From: an uncultured Lactobacillus sp.
Lineage (GTDB): Bacteria; Bacillota; Bacilli; Lactobacillales; Lactobacillaceae
Assembly: GCF_902491705.1 (NCBI RefSeq)
Contig: NZ_CABUIW010000004.1
Coordinates: 3,299-67,298, forward strand
Length of the DNA: 64,000 nucleotides
Direction of reading: 5' to 3'
Made by a program: the position numbers and the translations under genes
Shown: positions 8,511 through 15,819 of the stretch, piece by piece
How positions within the stretch are numbered: position 1 is the first letter of the stretch
Layout of the letters: each line of letters begins with the position of its first letter
Notes under the pieces: generated by a model
Told to the model about the DNA's origin: nothing
The model's database searches: none
The model's input: the letters and a program-made list of their open reading frames with translations, nothing else

Positions 8511-8546
8511 GCACTGTTAATTCTATTGCGAATGACAGTGCTTTTT
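8511..8546 (+). terminator. Leader terminator before the ABC exporter genes
   Basis: GCACTGT (8511-8517) pairs with ACAGTGC (8535-8541), with a further ATTC/GAAT inner stem and a six-base loop, followed by five T (8542-8546). It sits about 75 bases before the first exporter gene and downstream of the only clear promoter, so it must be bypassed for expression. Confidence 0.85.
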
Positions 8547-8620
8547 CTTTATAACAAATTAATTTTAGGGATGTAAAACAATTCGTTAAGTTGTCATAAA
8601 GAGAATAATGAGGGAAAACA

Positions 8621-10198
8621 ATGGGGTTAAAAGATTACCTAAGAATAAACCATAAACGTGCCTTTTGGGTACTTTTCTTAATAACACTTACTCAAGCAGC
8701 AACAACAATTTATACGTATTTAACTAGTCCAGAATTAAACGCAATTTCAAAAGGAAAGTTCGTTTTGTTTGTTGAACTAATTGCAATGCAATTTATTATT
8801 GGGCAAATTTGTAATGCAAGTTTCAATGTAGCAAGTGTGCAACATACTGAGCAAACGCAGAATTTATTTCATCAAGTTCGCCAGAATATCGTTCATCACT
8901 ACTATCAAAAACCGGTTAAAGTGTCAGAAATGGAGAATCATCTTGGAAACGACTTGCAGATGATTCAAACAAGTTACTATGATGTATTCTTTTACTTTGC
9001 TTGCGATTTAATTTTCATCATTTTAACGATTGGAACGCTGTTTACCTTTCACTGGATCTTAGTTGCATATAGTTTAATAATTAGCTTTTTTGCAATTATT
9101 GTTCCTAAACTTTTAGAAAAATATACTAATAGAGCTACTGAAAAGGTTTCTGCCAAAAATACCCAATTCTTGAATTTGGTGGAAAATTGGTTTAACGGTC
9201 TTGAAGAACTTAGAAGATATAAGAATAAAAGAATTTTAAAAAAGAAAATAGGTGAGTCAAGTAACGAGCTAGAGCAAAGTGAATATCAACGCGATAAAAG
9301 CTTGATTTATGTAAATATGGTTGCAGCCATTTTTGACATTATGGGACGCGTTGGTGTTCCTGTGATCGCCGGAATTTTATTTTTTAATCATCAAGTAAAT
9401 TTAGGTGCAATTTTAACTGCAGGCTATTTTGCTAACGGGATTTTTTATAGCGTAAACAGCTGTGTAACTAAGTATGCCCAACTGAAGTCGACTAAAACTT
9501 TGAGAAATCAGTTGTTAGATTTGCAGAAAGTTGAAGCCGAGAAAAAGTTTGATTCAATCGATGAGATTAGTTCGATTGAACTAAAAGACGTGACTGTTCA
9601 ATATAAGCACGGTGAAAAAATTGTATATCCGGATTTAACGATTAATCGCGGTGAAAAGATATTACTTACAGGTGATAGCGGAACAGGCAAATCTACTTTA
9701 TTGAAAGTAATGTTAGGAAAAATTAAGCCAGCAAGTGGACAGGTCTTGTATAAAGATAGTTGGGGCAAAATTATTCATCCTGATATGAATCAAATCGGCT
9801 ATTTGGCGCAAGATTTAACTATGTTTGATGCAAGTATTTTAGAAAACATCACGATGTTTAATTCGAAGCTGGATTCGAAAGCCGCTACTGTGGTAAAAGC
9901 AAATGAATTTGTTAAAGATGAAGAACGCTTCAAGAAAGGGTTAGATACTGAAATTGAGGTAAAGCATGATTTGCTTTCAGGAGGACAGCAACAAAAAGTT
10001 GTTTTAATGCGGGCGTTAATTCATCAAAAATCAGTTTTGTATTTGGATGATGCGACTAGCGCAATTGATCAAGAAGCTACAACGAAAATTTTGCAAAATC
10101 TAGTACAAGGCAAGCAAACTATTTTGATGGTTGCTCATAATTTGAATGAAAAACAAAAGATGCTGTTTGATCGTGAAATTCACTTGGAGGGGAAATAA
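8621..10198 (+). CDS. ABC exporter subunit with degenerate Walker B (permease-ATPase fusion)
   Basis: A 525-residue half-transporter: six predicted membrane helices in the first ~300 residues and an ATPase domain from about 325. Walker A is GDSGTGKST (about 351), the signature is LSGGQ (about 452), and the H-loop His is in VAHN. Walker B reads VLYLDD, so the catalytic Glu is replaced by Asp. This is the hallmark of the non-hydrolysing site in heterodimeric exporters such as BmrCD, LmrCD and TM287/288. The stop codon overlaps the next gene's ATG (TAATG), so the two subunits are made together. Likely an exporter of drugs or peptides; the substrate is unknown. Expression is predicted to be under the leader attenuator upstream. 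Confidence 0.85.
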   Translation: MGLKDYLRINHKRAFWVLFLITLTQAATTIYTYLTSPELNAISKGKFVLFVELIAMQFIIGQICNASFNVASVQHTEQTQNLFHQVRQNIVHHYYQKPVKVSEMENHLGNDLQMIQTSYYDVFFYFACDLIFIILTIGTLFTFHWILVAYSLIISFFAIIVPKLLEKYTNRATEKVSAKNTQFLNLVENWFNGLEELRRYKNKRILKKKIGESSNELEQSEYQRDKSLIYVNMVAAIFDIMGRVGVPVIAGILFFNHQVNLGAILTAGYFANGIFYSVNSCVTKYAQLKSTKTLRNQLLDLQKVEAEKKFDSIDEISSIELKDVTVQYKHGEKIVYPDLTINRGEKILLTGDSGTGKSTLLKVMLGKIKPASGQVLYKDSWGKIIHPDMNQIGYLAQDLTMFDASILENITMFNSKLDSKAATVVKANEFVKDEERFKKGLDTEIEVKHDLLSGGQQQKVVLMRALIHQKSVLYLDDATSAIDQEATTKILQNLVQGKQTILMVAHNLNEKQKMLFDREIHLEGK

Positions 10199-11778
10199 TG
10201 AGCTGGAAAGAATTGTTTAAATTAAACCCGTGGTATTTTAGTCTAGCAGTCGCACTTCAAATGTTAGGTGCGGCAATTGAAATTGGTGTAGCGTATTTTT
10301 TAACGTTGCAATTTAATGCAATACGCAGTCATGATCTAAGAATGTTTATTTTTTGGACTAGTCTACAGATTACTTGTTATGTCCTTTTGTATATTTTCTA
10401 TAACGTGGCAGGGATCATCTGGCAAAAGCATGTGCAAAATTATCTGCATGTAATTAGACAAGAAATGACTGATCATTATTTTGAAGATGGCAAAAAACAC
10501 CATGCAAGTGGCGTGCAGAGCCGGTTAACTAATGACTTGAATTTACTTCATAATGACTACTTGAATTCGTTTCGTTATATTGCAGGGATGCTAGTGAGTG
10601 TACTTAGTGTTGCCTTAACGCTTTTTACATTTCAATGGAGCTTGTTAGTAGCGTGTCTAATCTTTGCGGCAGTTCAAATTTATCTGCCTAAATTAATGGA
10701 TAAACCTCTTCAAAAAGCTACTAATTTAGTATCTGATGAAAATAAAAAATATTTGAAGACTTTAGGTGATTGGCTGATTGGCTTGTCAGAACTCCGCAGA
10801 TATTTGGCAGGACAAAAGTTGTTTGAAGTGATTGCTCAAAGTTCAGGAAGATTAGAGAAGGCTAACGTTCAAAAGCAAAAGGTGGATCAAGAATTAGATT
10901 ATCTGAATCAATTGGCTTATTCACTAGGGGATGTTTTAATACTGCTACTAACTGGATTTTTGGTCGCAAATAATTTGGCAGTTTTTGGATTAATTGCAAG
11001 TATTGGTAACTTTAGTTCAGCCATGTTTGGCTCACTTCAAGGTATAGCTGATTATGGTGGCAGAATGAAGGCAACTAAGAAGTTGCGTCAAAAAATCTGG
11101 CAATTAAGAACAAAGATTACTAATGAAAAGAGTGCGGATTTAAAACAGCCTGTATCGTTTTCTACTAGCAATTTAGCAATTAGTTTTGAAAATGGTGAAA
11201 AAATCAGTTTTCCAGACATTCGAGTTAATGCTGGTGAAAAGATTTTATTAACTGGTGACAGTGGAGCCGGTAAAAGCACCTTGTTTAGGCTAATTTTAGG
11301 AGAAGTAAAAGCAACACATGGTCAAATTCAATATTTTGATGCTAATGGCAAAGAGATTAAACCGGATTTAGCTGAAATAGGTTATATAGCACAAACTCCA
11401 ACGCTGTTTCCGGCAACAATTGCCGAGAATATTACTATGTTCAATAATAAGTTGAATCAATTGGTTAATAGAGCAGTTGAAGAAGTACAGCTTGCTGGTG
11501 ATATAGAGAAGTTTCCTGCTGGAATAGAAACTGAAATTAATTTAGATTCGCTAAATATTTCTGGTGGTCAAAGACAGAAGATTGTTTTGGCTAGAAGTAA
11601 AGTTCACCAAAGTAAGTTGATTTTGATTGATGAAGGAACTAGTGCGATTGATCAAAAAGCTACGATGAAAATTTTGAAGGAACTGGTTAAGACTGATGCA
11701 ACAATTGTATTTATTGCACACAGTTTTAATGAAGGGATGCGTAATATATTTGATCGTGAAATTAGTTTAAGCAAATAA
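10198..11778 (+). CDS. ABC exporter subunit with canonical ATPase site (permease-ATPase fusion)
   Basis: A 526-residue partner of the preceding subunit with the same layout: membrane domain, then ATPase. Walker A is GDSGAGKST (about 355), the signature is SGGQRQ (about 454), and Walker B LILIDEGTSAID carries the normal catalytic Glu. The H-loop His is in IAHSFNEG. With its upstream neighbour it would form an asymmetric heterodimer with one active and one degenerate nucleotide site. Both proteins are somewhat shorter than typical ~580-residue LmrCD/BmrCD subunits. A strong terminator follows. Confidence 0.87.
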   Translation: MSWKELFKLNPWYFSLAVALQMLGAAIEIGVAYFLTLQFNAIRSHDLRMFIFWTSLQITCYVLLYIFYNVAGIIWQKHVQNYLHVIRQEMTDHYFEDGKKHHASGVQSRLTNDLNLLHNDYLNSFRYIAGMLVSVLSVALTLFTFQWSLLVACLIFAAVQIYLPKLMDKPLQKATNLVSDENKKYLKTLGDWLIGLSELRRYLAGQKLFEVIAQSSGRLEKANVQKQKVDQELDYLNQLAYSLGDVLILLLTGFLVANNLAVFGLIASIGNFSSAMFGSLQGIADYGGRMKATKKLRQKIWQLRTKITNEKSADLKQPVSFSTSNLAISFENGEKISFPDIRVNAGEKILLTGDSGAGKSTLFRLILGEVKATHGQIQYFDANGKEIKPDLAEIGYIAQTPTLFPATIAENITMFNNKLNQLVNRAVEEVQLAGDIEKFPAGIETEINLDSLNISGGQRQKIVLARSKVHQSKLILIDEGTSAIDQKATMKILKELVKTDATIVFIAHSFNEGMRNIFDREISLSK

Positions 11779-11785
11779 TTGAAAG

Positions 11786-11819
11786 AAAAAAGAAACTCAT
11801 TTTTTGAGTTTCTTTTTTC
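11786..11819. terminator. Bidirectional terminator between the exporter operon and the ArsC-like gene
   Basis: AGAAACTCA (11791-11799) pairs with TGAGTTTCT (11805-11813), flanked by an A-run on the left and a T-run on the right. It can therefore end transcripts from both convergent genes. Confidence 0.85.
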
Positions 11820-11833
11820 TTGTATATAAGTTT

Positions 11834-12193
11834 TTACTTTAACCAAGTTTTTTCAAAAATATCTTCTTTAAAGCCGCAGGTTAAATTCTTGTCATCTACA
11901 ACTAAAGGACGCTTGATTAGCTTACCATCTTTGGACATCATCTCAGCAGCTTCATCAATTGTCATAGTTGGAATCTTATCTTTTAACTTTAATTGACGAT
12001 AATGTTGACCACTAGTATTGAAGAAATAGCGTAATCCGCGATCTTGATATTTGGTCATCCATCTAACTAGATCTTCTTTTTTAGGAGGAAGTTCCACTAA
12101 ATCTTGAAATTCATATTCTACATTGTGGTCGTCCATCCACTTGCGTGCTTTTCTTGAAGTAGAACAACGCTTGTAACCGTAAAATTTAATCAT
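11834..12193 (-). CDS. ArsC/Spx-family thioredoxin-fold protein
   Basis: A 119-residue protein of the arsenate reductase/Spx fold. The N-terminal active motif is YKRCSTSRKARKWM, i.e. CxxS rather than the CxxC redox switch of Spx. It is therefore more likely a YusI/ArsC-like reductase or a redox-insensitive relative than a classical Spx regulator. The conserved IKRPL motif (about residue 92) is present. An in-frame upstream ATG at 12341-12343 would run back into the esterase gene; ATG at 12191-12193 has AAGGTG upstream and matches the family start. It is downstream of, and probably cotranscribed with, the esterase (10-base gap). Confidence 0.82.
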   Translation of the reverse strand: MIKFYGYKRCSTSRKARKWMDDHNVEYEFQDLVELPPKKEDLVRWMTKYQDRGLRYFFNTSGQHYRQLKLKDKIPTMTIDEAAEMMSKDGKLIKRPLVVDDKNLTCGFKEDIFEKTWLK

Positions 12194-12203
12194 TTTAGTC
12201 ACC

Positions 12204-13100
12204 TTATTTTTCCATATGTTCTCTGAAAAATTCGATTTCTTCATCATTAGCAATGTCGGCAATTTCATCTTTTTGGTTAACGAAGAATACGTGACCGCGT
12301 GGATTATCTGAATCGCCATATGACTTGCAGATGGCATGAACACCGCGACCTAGTAAGAAGCCAAAGAGAGTGAATTGCATATCGTGTAAGAAATCTTCAT
12401 TTGATGTAATCAAAAATGATGGTAAGAAATTATGATTGATGTATTTTTCAACATCTAATTGTTCATGATGATTTCTGACCGCTTCTTTAGTAAAGTATAA
12501 GCTGCTGGCACCTTGCAAGGTGCTTGGAGTTAAGATAAATGAAGCAGCACAGTTAAGGCCTACAGCTCTAAATTTTAAGTTAAGTGGCTTATAAGGGAAG
12601 AGTTTAGCATAGTCTGGGTTGGTCAAAATGGTTACATATTGTTCAGCCATTTGACCACCAGCACTGTCACCAACGATAAAGACAATATTTCTATCTAAGC
12701 GGTATTCTTCGGCGTGGTCGTCAACCCAGTGCATGTAGCGGTCGACATCGTCTAATTCATCAGGAAATTCGGCGTTTTCTGGAGCTAGACGATAGTTAGG
12801 ATTGATAAAAGCAAAGCCGCGTTTAGCTAAGTTCATACCATAATATTGATAAGTTTCTTTAGTGCCGTAGATCCAGCCACCACCATGAATGTTGATGATT
12901 ACGGGGAAAGGCTTATCCGTTTTTTTAGGAAGATAAACATCTAATGTGTTCCAGTTTTTGTCTGGTCCATAGGGAAAGTTGTCGATACGCTCAACTTCAG
13001 GGATGTCGTGTGGCAGATTGCTGTCACGTTTATCATCGCTTTTCTTGCAACCGACACGATATTCTTCAACAAATCTTTTGATTTTTTCTGTAAGTTCCAT
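12204..13100 (-). CDS. Alpha/beta-hydrolase esterase (HSL family)
   Basis: A 298-residue serine hydrolase of the hormone-sensitive-lipase group. The oxyanion motif is HGGGW (72-76), the nucleophile is S146 in GDSAGGQ, the acid is probably the Asp in NEDFLHD, and the base is the His in RGHVFF. No signal peptide, so an intracellular carboxylesterase; acyl-chain preference cannot be told. It is first of a two-gene minus-strand unit with the ArsC-like protein. Family resemblance is clear, but the physiological role is unknown. Confidence 0.87.
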   Translation of the reverse strand: MELTEKIKRFVEEYRVGCKKSDDKRDSNLPHDIPEVERIDNFPYGPDKNWNTLDVYLPKKTDKPFPVIINIHGGGWIYGTKETYQYYGMNLAKRGFAFINPNYRLAPENAEFPDELDDVDRYMHWVDDHAEEYRLDRNIVFIVGDSAGGQMAEQYVTILTNPDYAKLFPYKPLNLKFRAVGLNCAASFILTPSTLQGASSLYFTKEAVRNHHEQLDVEKYINHNFLPSFLITSNEDFLHDMQFTLFGFLLGRGVHAICKSYGDSDNPRGHVFFVNQKDEIADIANDEEIEFFREHMEK

Positions 13101-13195
13101 ACTTATATCTCTTTTCTAGCGATTTTAGGTCAATTATACTTCAGAATGATATAAGAGACTAAATCAAAAAAATTCAATTTATTTTAAAATTAGGC

Positions 13196-13224
13196 TTGCA
13201 TTTTAAATATCTTTCCCCTATAAT
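13196..13224 (+). promoter_or_regulatory. Promoter of the tRNA-Arg gene
   Basis: TTGCAT (13196-13201), a 17-base spacer and a perfect TATAAT (13219-13224), about 39 bases before the mature tRNA. Confidence 0.75.
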
Positions 13225-13262
13225 AATTTATGTTCTGTTGAGGACATACAAACATACACGAT

Positions 13263-13336
13263 GGTCTGGTAGCTCAGCTGGATAGAGCAACAGTCTTCTA
13301 AACTGTGGGTCGTGGGTTCGAATCTCACCCGGATCA
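13263..13336 (+). tRNA. tRNA-Arg, anticodon TCT
   Basis: A complete cloverleaf is visible. The acceptor GGTCTGG pairs with CCGGATC with two G-U pairs. The D-arm starts GCTCAGC and ends GAGC. The anticodon stem is ACAGT/ACTGT around CTTCTAA (anticodon TCT). The T-arm GTGGG/CTCAC surrounds TTCGAAT. The CCA end is not encoded. It reads AGA codons, which are common in this AT-rich genome. Confidence 0.93.
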
Positions 13337-13343
13337 CTAGAAT

Positions 13344-13371
13344 AGCAACGCTTTGATGCGTTGCTTTTTTT
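13344..13371 (+). terminator. Terminator of the tRNA-Arg gene
   Basis: AGCAACGC (13344-13351) pairs with GCGTTGCT (13358-13365) with a six-base loop, followed by a T-run to 13371. Confidence 0.88.
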
Positions 13372-13469
13372 GTGTCAAAATAATTTTGATTATAAAATCT
13401 ATTTAATAACTTTGTACAATACAAAATTATGACAAATATTAATCTATGCTTACATATAGAGCGAATCTA

Positions 13470-13498
13470 TTGACTAAAATATTAAACGAGATTATTCT
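13470..13498 (+). promoter_or_regulatory. Promoter of the lysozyme gene
   Basis: TTGACT (13470-13475), a 17-base spacer and TATTCT (13493-13498). The 5' untranslated region is about 68 bases and ends in a GGAGG ribosome-binding site. The rest of the 200-base gap after the tRNA terminator is AT-rich and shows nothing else. Confidence 0.65.
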
Positions 13499-13572
13499 AA
13501 ATTTGATTTCGTATTTAAGAAGATCAACGAGTGTGAATTTTGATATTTTTCACATGATGGAGGAAAAGAAGA

Positions 13573-14793
13573 TTGACTACAACCAAAAAATTAATTATTA
13601 AATTGGCATGCGCAACCGCTTTAGGAACTGCAGGAGTAGCATTAACTCAAGTAAATCGACCACAAGTTACTGTTAATGCATCAACTACATCTGTTGCAGC
13701 ACGTGCACTTGGGGTAGATGTTGCCAGTTATCAAAATGCTGACTTATCTAGCCATGCTCAAGCTGGTGCGCAATTTGCAATCGTTAAAGTAAGTGAAGGT
13801 ACTTCTTACCGTAATCCTAAGGCATCAAGCCAGATTTCAACCGCTATTTCTAATAACATGATGCCAATGGCATACCACTTTGCTACTTTTAGTGCTAACT
13901 CTAGTGCAGCTGTAGTAGAAGCAAATTATGCAATTAAGGCAGCTCAAGCATTTGGTTTGCCAAAGGGTTCTTACATTGCTTGTGACTATGAAACTGGTCA
14001 AGGCAACAACATTTACAGCGGTAAGACTCCAACTGCTAACGCAATTATTGCTTTTATGGACCAAATTAAGGCAGCAGGCTACAAGCCACTTCTTTATGCA
14101 AGTTCATCAGTTTTACAAAACAATATTGATACTAGCAGCGTACTTGCCAAGTATCCTAACTCATTGTGGGTAGCTTCATATGCTATTTCAGGTAGAATTG
14201 ATAATCCTAACTTTAACTACTTCCCATCAATGGATGGTGTTGCTATTTGGCAATTTACTGATAACTGGCGCGGCTTAAGTGTTGATGGTAACATCACTGT
14301 TCTTCCATTATCAATTGATGGAAACGTAACTTCAAATAATGGTGCTATTTCACAAGCTCCATCAAACAATGATAATTCTTCAACCACTACTACAACTACT
14401 GATAAGAAGCCTGCTTCAACTACTAATGAAACAGCAACTTATGGCTATGTAATGAAGAAAGCTTACATTTACAACAAAAAGGGTGAACGTCAAAGCGGCT
14501 ATTACGCAGCTTACAGTGGCGTTAACTATTATGGCAGCACTACTACTCTTGATAATGGTAAAACAGCAATCAGAGTCGGTGATGACCGCTATGTAATGGC
14601 AAGCAATGTCTTAGGTAACTCACGTGTAATGAGACGTAATGCTTACATTTATAACCACGCAGGAAGACGTGCAAATTGGAGAGTCTTAAGAAGAGGCACT
14701 CCAGTTAAAACTTATGGTTCACGCTTCAACATTAATGGTAAGTCTTACTACCGTATCGGTAAGGGCTTGTACGTAAAGGCAGCTAATTTCTAA
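13573..14793 (+). CDS. Secreted GH25 lysozyme with C-terminal SLAP cell-wall anchor
   Basis: A 406-residue exported muramidase. Residues 1-36 form a signal peptide (KK, hydrophobic core, cleavage near VNA-ST). The family 25 domain follows, with catalytic-site residues in GVDVASYQ (D49) and CDYETG (D138, E140). A Thr/Ser/Asn-rich linker (about 255-285) leads to two SLAP repeats (about 290-406) with the AYIYN..G.R and GKSYYRIG.G.YVKA.N motifs of lactobacillary S-layer anchoring domains. It would cut peptidoglycan at the cell surface for remodelling or autolysis, held non-covalently to wall polymers. The start is TTG 13573 with GGAGG upstream. C-ending codons are frequent, suggesting high expression. 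Phage endolysin origin is an alternative, but there are no phage neighbours. Confidence 0.9.
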   Translation: MTTTKKLIIKLACATALGTAGVALTQVNRPQVTVNASTTSVAARALGVDVASYQNADLSSHAQAGAQFAIVKVSEGTSYRNPKASSQISTAISNNMMPMAYHFATFSANSSAAVVEANYAIKAAQAFGLPKGSYIACDYETGQGNNIYSGKTPTANAIIAFMDQIKAAGYKPLLYASSSVLQNNIDTSSVLAKYPNSLWVASYAISGRIDNPNFNYFPSMDGVAIWQFTDNWRGLSVDGNITVLPLSIDGNVTSNNGAISQAPSNNDNSSTTTTTTDKKPASTTNETATYGYVMKKAYIYNKKGERQSGYYAAYSGVNYYGSTTTLDNGKTAIRVGDDRYVMASNVLGNSRVMRRNAYIYNHAGRRANWRVLRRGTPVKTYGSRFNINGKSYYRIGKGLYVKAANF

Positions 14794-14808
14794 AAAAGAA
14801 TAATATCT

Positions 14809-14842
14809 AAAAAGTGCGAGTGAATATGCTCGCACTTTTTTT
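14809..14842 (+). terminator. Terminator of the lysozyme gene
   Basis: AAAAAGTGCGAG (14809-14820) pairs with CTCGCACTTTTT (14829-14840), loop of eight, T-run to 14842. Confidence 0.88.
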
Positions 14843-14843
14843 G

Positions 14844-14875
14844 TATAATTAGAATATCTAAGAAACGCTTAGATA
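14844..14875 (+). promoter_or_regulatory. -10 box and inverted repeat before the lipoprotein hydrolase gene
   Basis: A perfect TATAAT (14844-14849) directly follows the lysozyme terminator. Just downstream, at the expected transcript start, is an 8-bp inverted repeat, TATCTAAG/CTTAGATA (14855-14862 and 14868-14875). It could be an operator or a 5'-end stabilising hairpin. No good -35 box is seen at the right distance. Confidence 0.4.
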
Positions 14876-14899
14876 ATTTAACAAAAGGTGAAATAAATT

Positions 14900-15808
14900 T
14901 TGAAAAAATTAACAACATTAATCTTACTTAGTTTGATGCTGACTTTGACGGGATGTACGATGAATAAAAATGAAAGCAGTACATCTTCATCCGTTAAATC
15001 AACTAAAATAGTAAAAACTAAGCACAGTACTAAAAAACAAAAGTCTCAAAAGAAATACCAAGTAGTAGAACAAGACTGGAATATCAATCAAGACGGCGTA
15101 AATATTTATGGTCGTTTGTATATGCCACAGAACTTGATAGGTAAGAAAAAAGCAGTCATTTTGTCTCATGGCTTAGCTGGCAATTATCGAAATTTGGCAG
15201 ACTATGCTAAAAATTTAGCCGGTCAGGGATATGTAGCTTACGCTTTTGATTATCCTGGTGGAGCTAAAAATGGCCGCAGCAGTGGCGTTGGTCAATTAGA
15301 CATGTCAATTTTTACTGAAGAACAAAATTTGAAGACAGTCTTAAATGCAGTAAGAAACAGAAGCGATGTTGACCGCAATCAAGTTTCACTCTTAGGTGAA
15401 AGTCAAGGTGGGGCAGTTTCTGCGATGCTTGCTTCTAAATATCCTAAGGAAGTTAAATCATTGGTTTTACTTTATCCAGCATTTTCAATTACTGATTATG
15501 CTAAAGTTGCCTTTAAATCAATCGATAAAGTACCAAATACATTGAATTTATTTGGCTTTGTAGTTGGTAAAAATTACTTTACGAAGCTTTTTAACTATGA
15601 TTTATTAAAATCAGCTACTAAGTATAATGGCCCAGTATTATTGCTTCATGGTTCAGATGACATCATAGTGCCAGAAACGTATTCAGAAAAAGCAAATAAA
15701 AAGTTTAAGCATTCAAGCTTACATATTATTAAGCATGCAGGTCATGAATTTAAGGGAACACATCAAAAAGAGGCCTTTAAGTTAATCGATAAATTTTTAA
15801 ATAAATAG
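14900..15808 (+). CDS. Lipoprotein alpha/beta hydrolase
   Basis: A 302-residue lipoprotein. The signal peptide ends in the lipobox LTGC (Cys about 19), followed by a Ser/Lys-rich spacer to about residue 53. The hydrolase domain has the oxyanion HGLAG motif, nucleophile Ser in GESQGG, a late Asp (GSDDIIVP) and His (HAGHEF). It belongs to the S9-like/BAAT type, so it is an esterase or peptidase displayed on the outer face of the membrane. The start is TTG 14900 after AAAGGTG. Its TAG stop overlaps a GTG that could start the next gene, so the two are probably one operon. Substrate not inferable. Confidence 0.85.
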   Translation: MKKLTTLILLSLMLTLTGCTMNKNESSTSSSVKSTKIVKTKHSTKKQKSQKKYQVVEQDWNINQDGVNIYGRLYMPQNLIGKKKAVILSHGLAGNYRNLADYAKNLAGQGYVAYAFDYPGGAKNGRSSGVGQLDMSIFTEEQNLKTVLNAVRNRSDVDRNQVSLLGESQGGAVSAMLASKYPKEVKSLVLLYPAFSITDYAKVAFKSIDKVPNTLNLFGFVVGKNYFTKLFNYDLLKSATKYNGPVLLLHGSDDIIVPETYSEKANKKFKHSSLHIIKHAGHEFKGTHQKEAFKLIDKFLNK

Positions 15809-15819
15809 TGAGAATAAAA

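Larger units (their letters stand above)
8336..8546 (+). promoter_or_regulatory. Attenuator leader RNA of the ABC exporter operon
   Basis: Three mutually exclusive structures can be read. First, a long-range helix: 8368-8377 pairs perfectly with 8464-8473 (10 bp) and 8386-8397 with 8449-8460 (12 bp). Its 5' arms overlap a 7-codon ORF (8366-8389). Second, an antiterminator: 8456-8464 can pair with 8513-8521 (9 bp, one G-U), using the released 3' side of the first helix. Third, an intrinsic terminator at 8511-8546 whose 5' arm is the same 8513-8517. A small CGATTTT/AAAATCG hairpin (8479-8497) lies in the antiterminator loop. A ribosome held on the ORF would melt the first helix, free the antiterminator and let polymerase read into the exporter genes. 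This logic matches antibiotic-responsive leaders such as that of Bacillus bmrCD. The pairing is seen; the mechanism is inferred. Confidence 0.75.

Noticed and set aside
8336..8546. T-box or metal riboswitch in the exporter leader
   Set aside because: No T-box antiterminator bulge motif or specifier-loop context and no yybP-ykoY core; the ORF-overlapping helices explain the structure better.
12194..12343. 50-residue N-terminal extension of the ArsC-like protein
   Set aside because: It would overlap the esterase gene, while ATG at 12191-12193 has a good ribosome-binding site and matches the family start.
13573..14793. Prophage remnant around the lysozyme
   Set aside because: No holin, structural or integrase genes nearby, and the SLAP anchor points to a cellular surface enzyme. 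The adjacent tRNA shows no duplicated attachment sequence.
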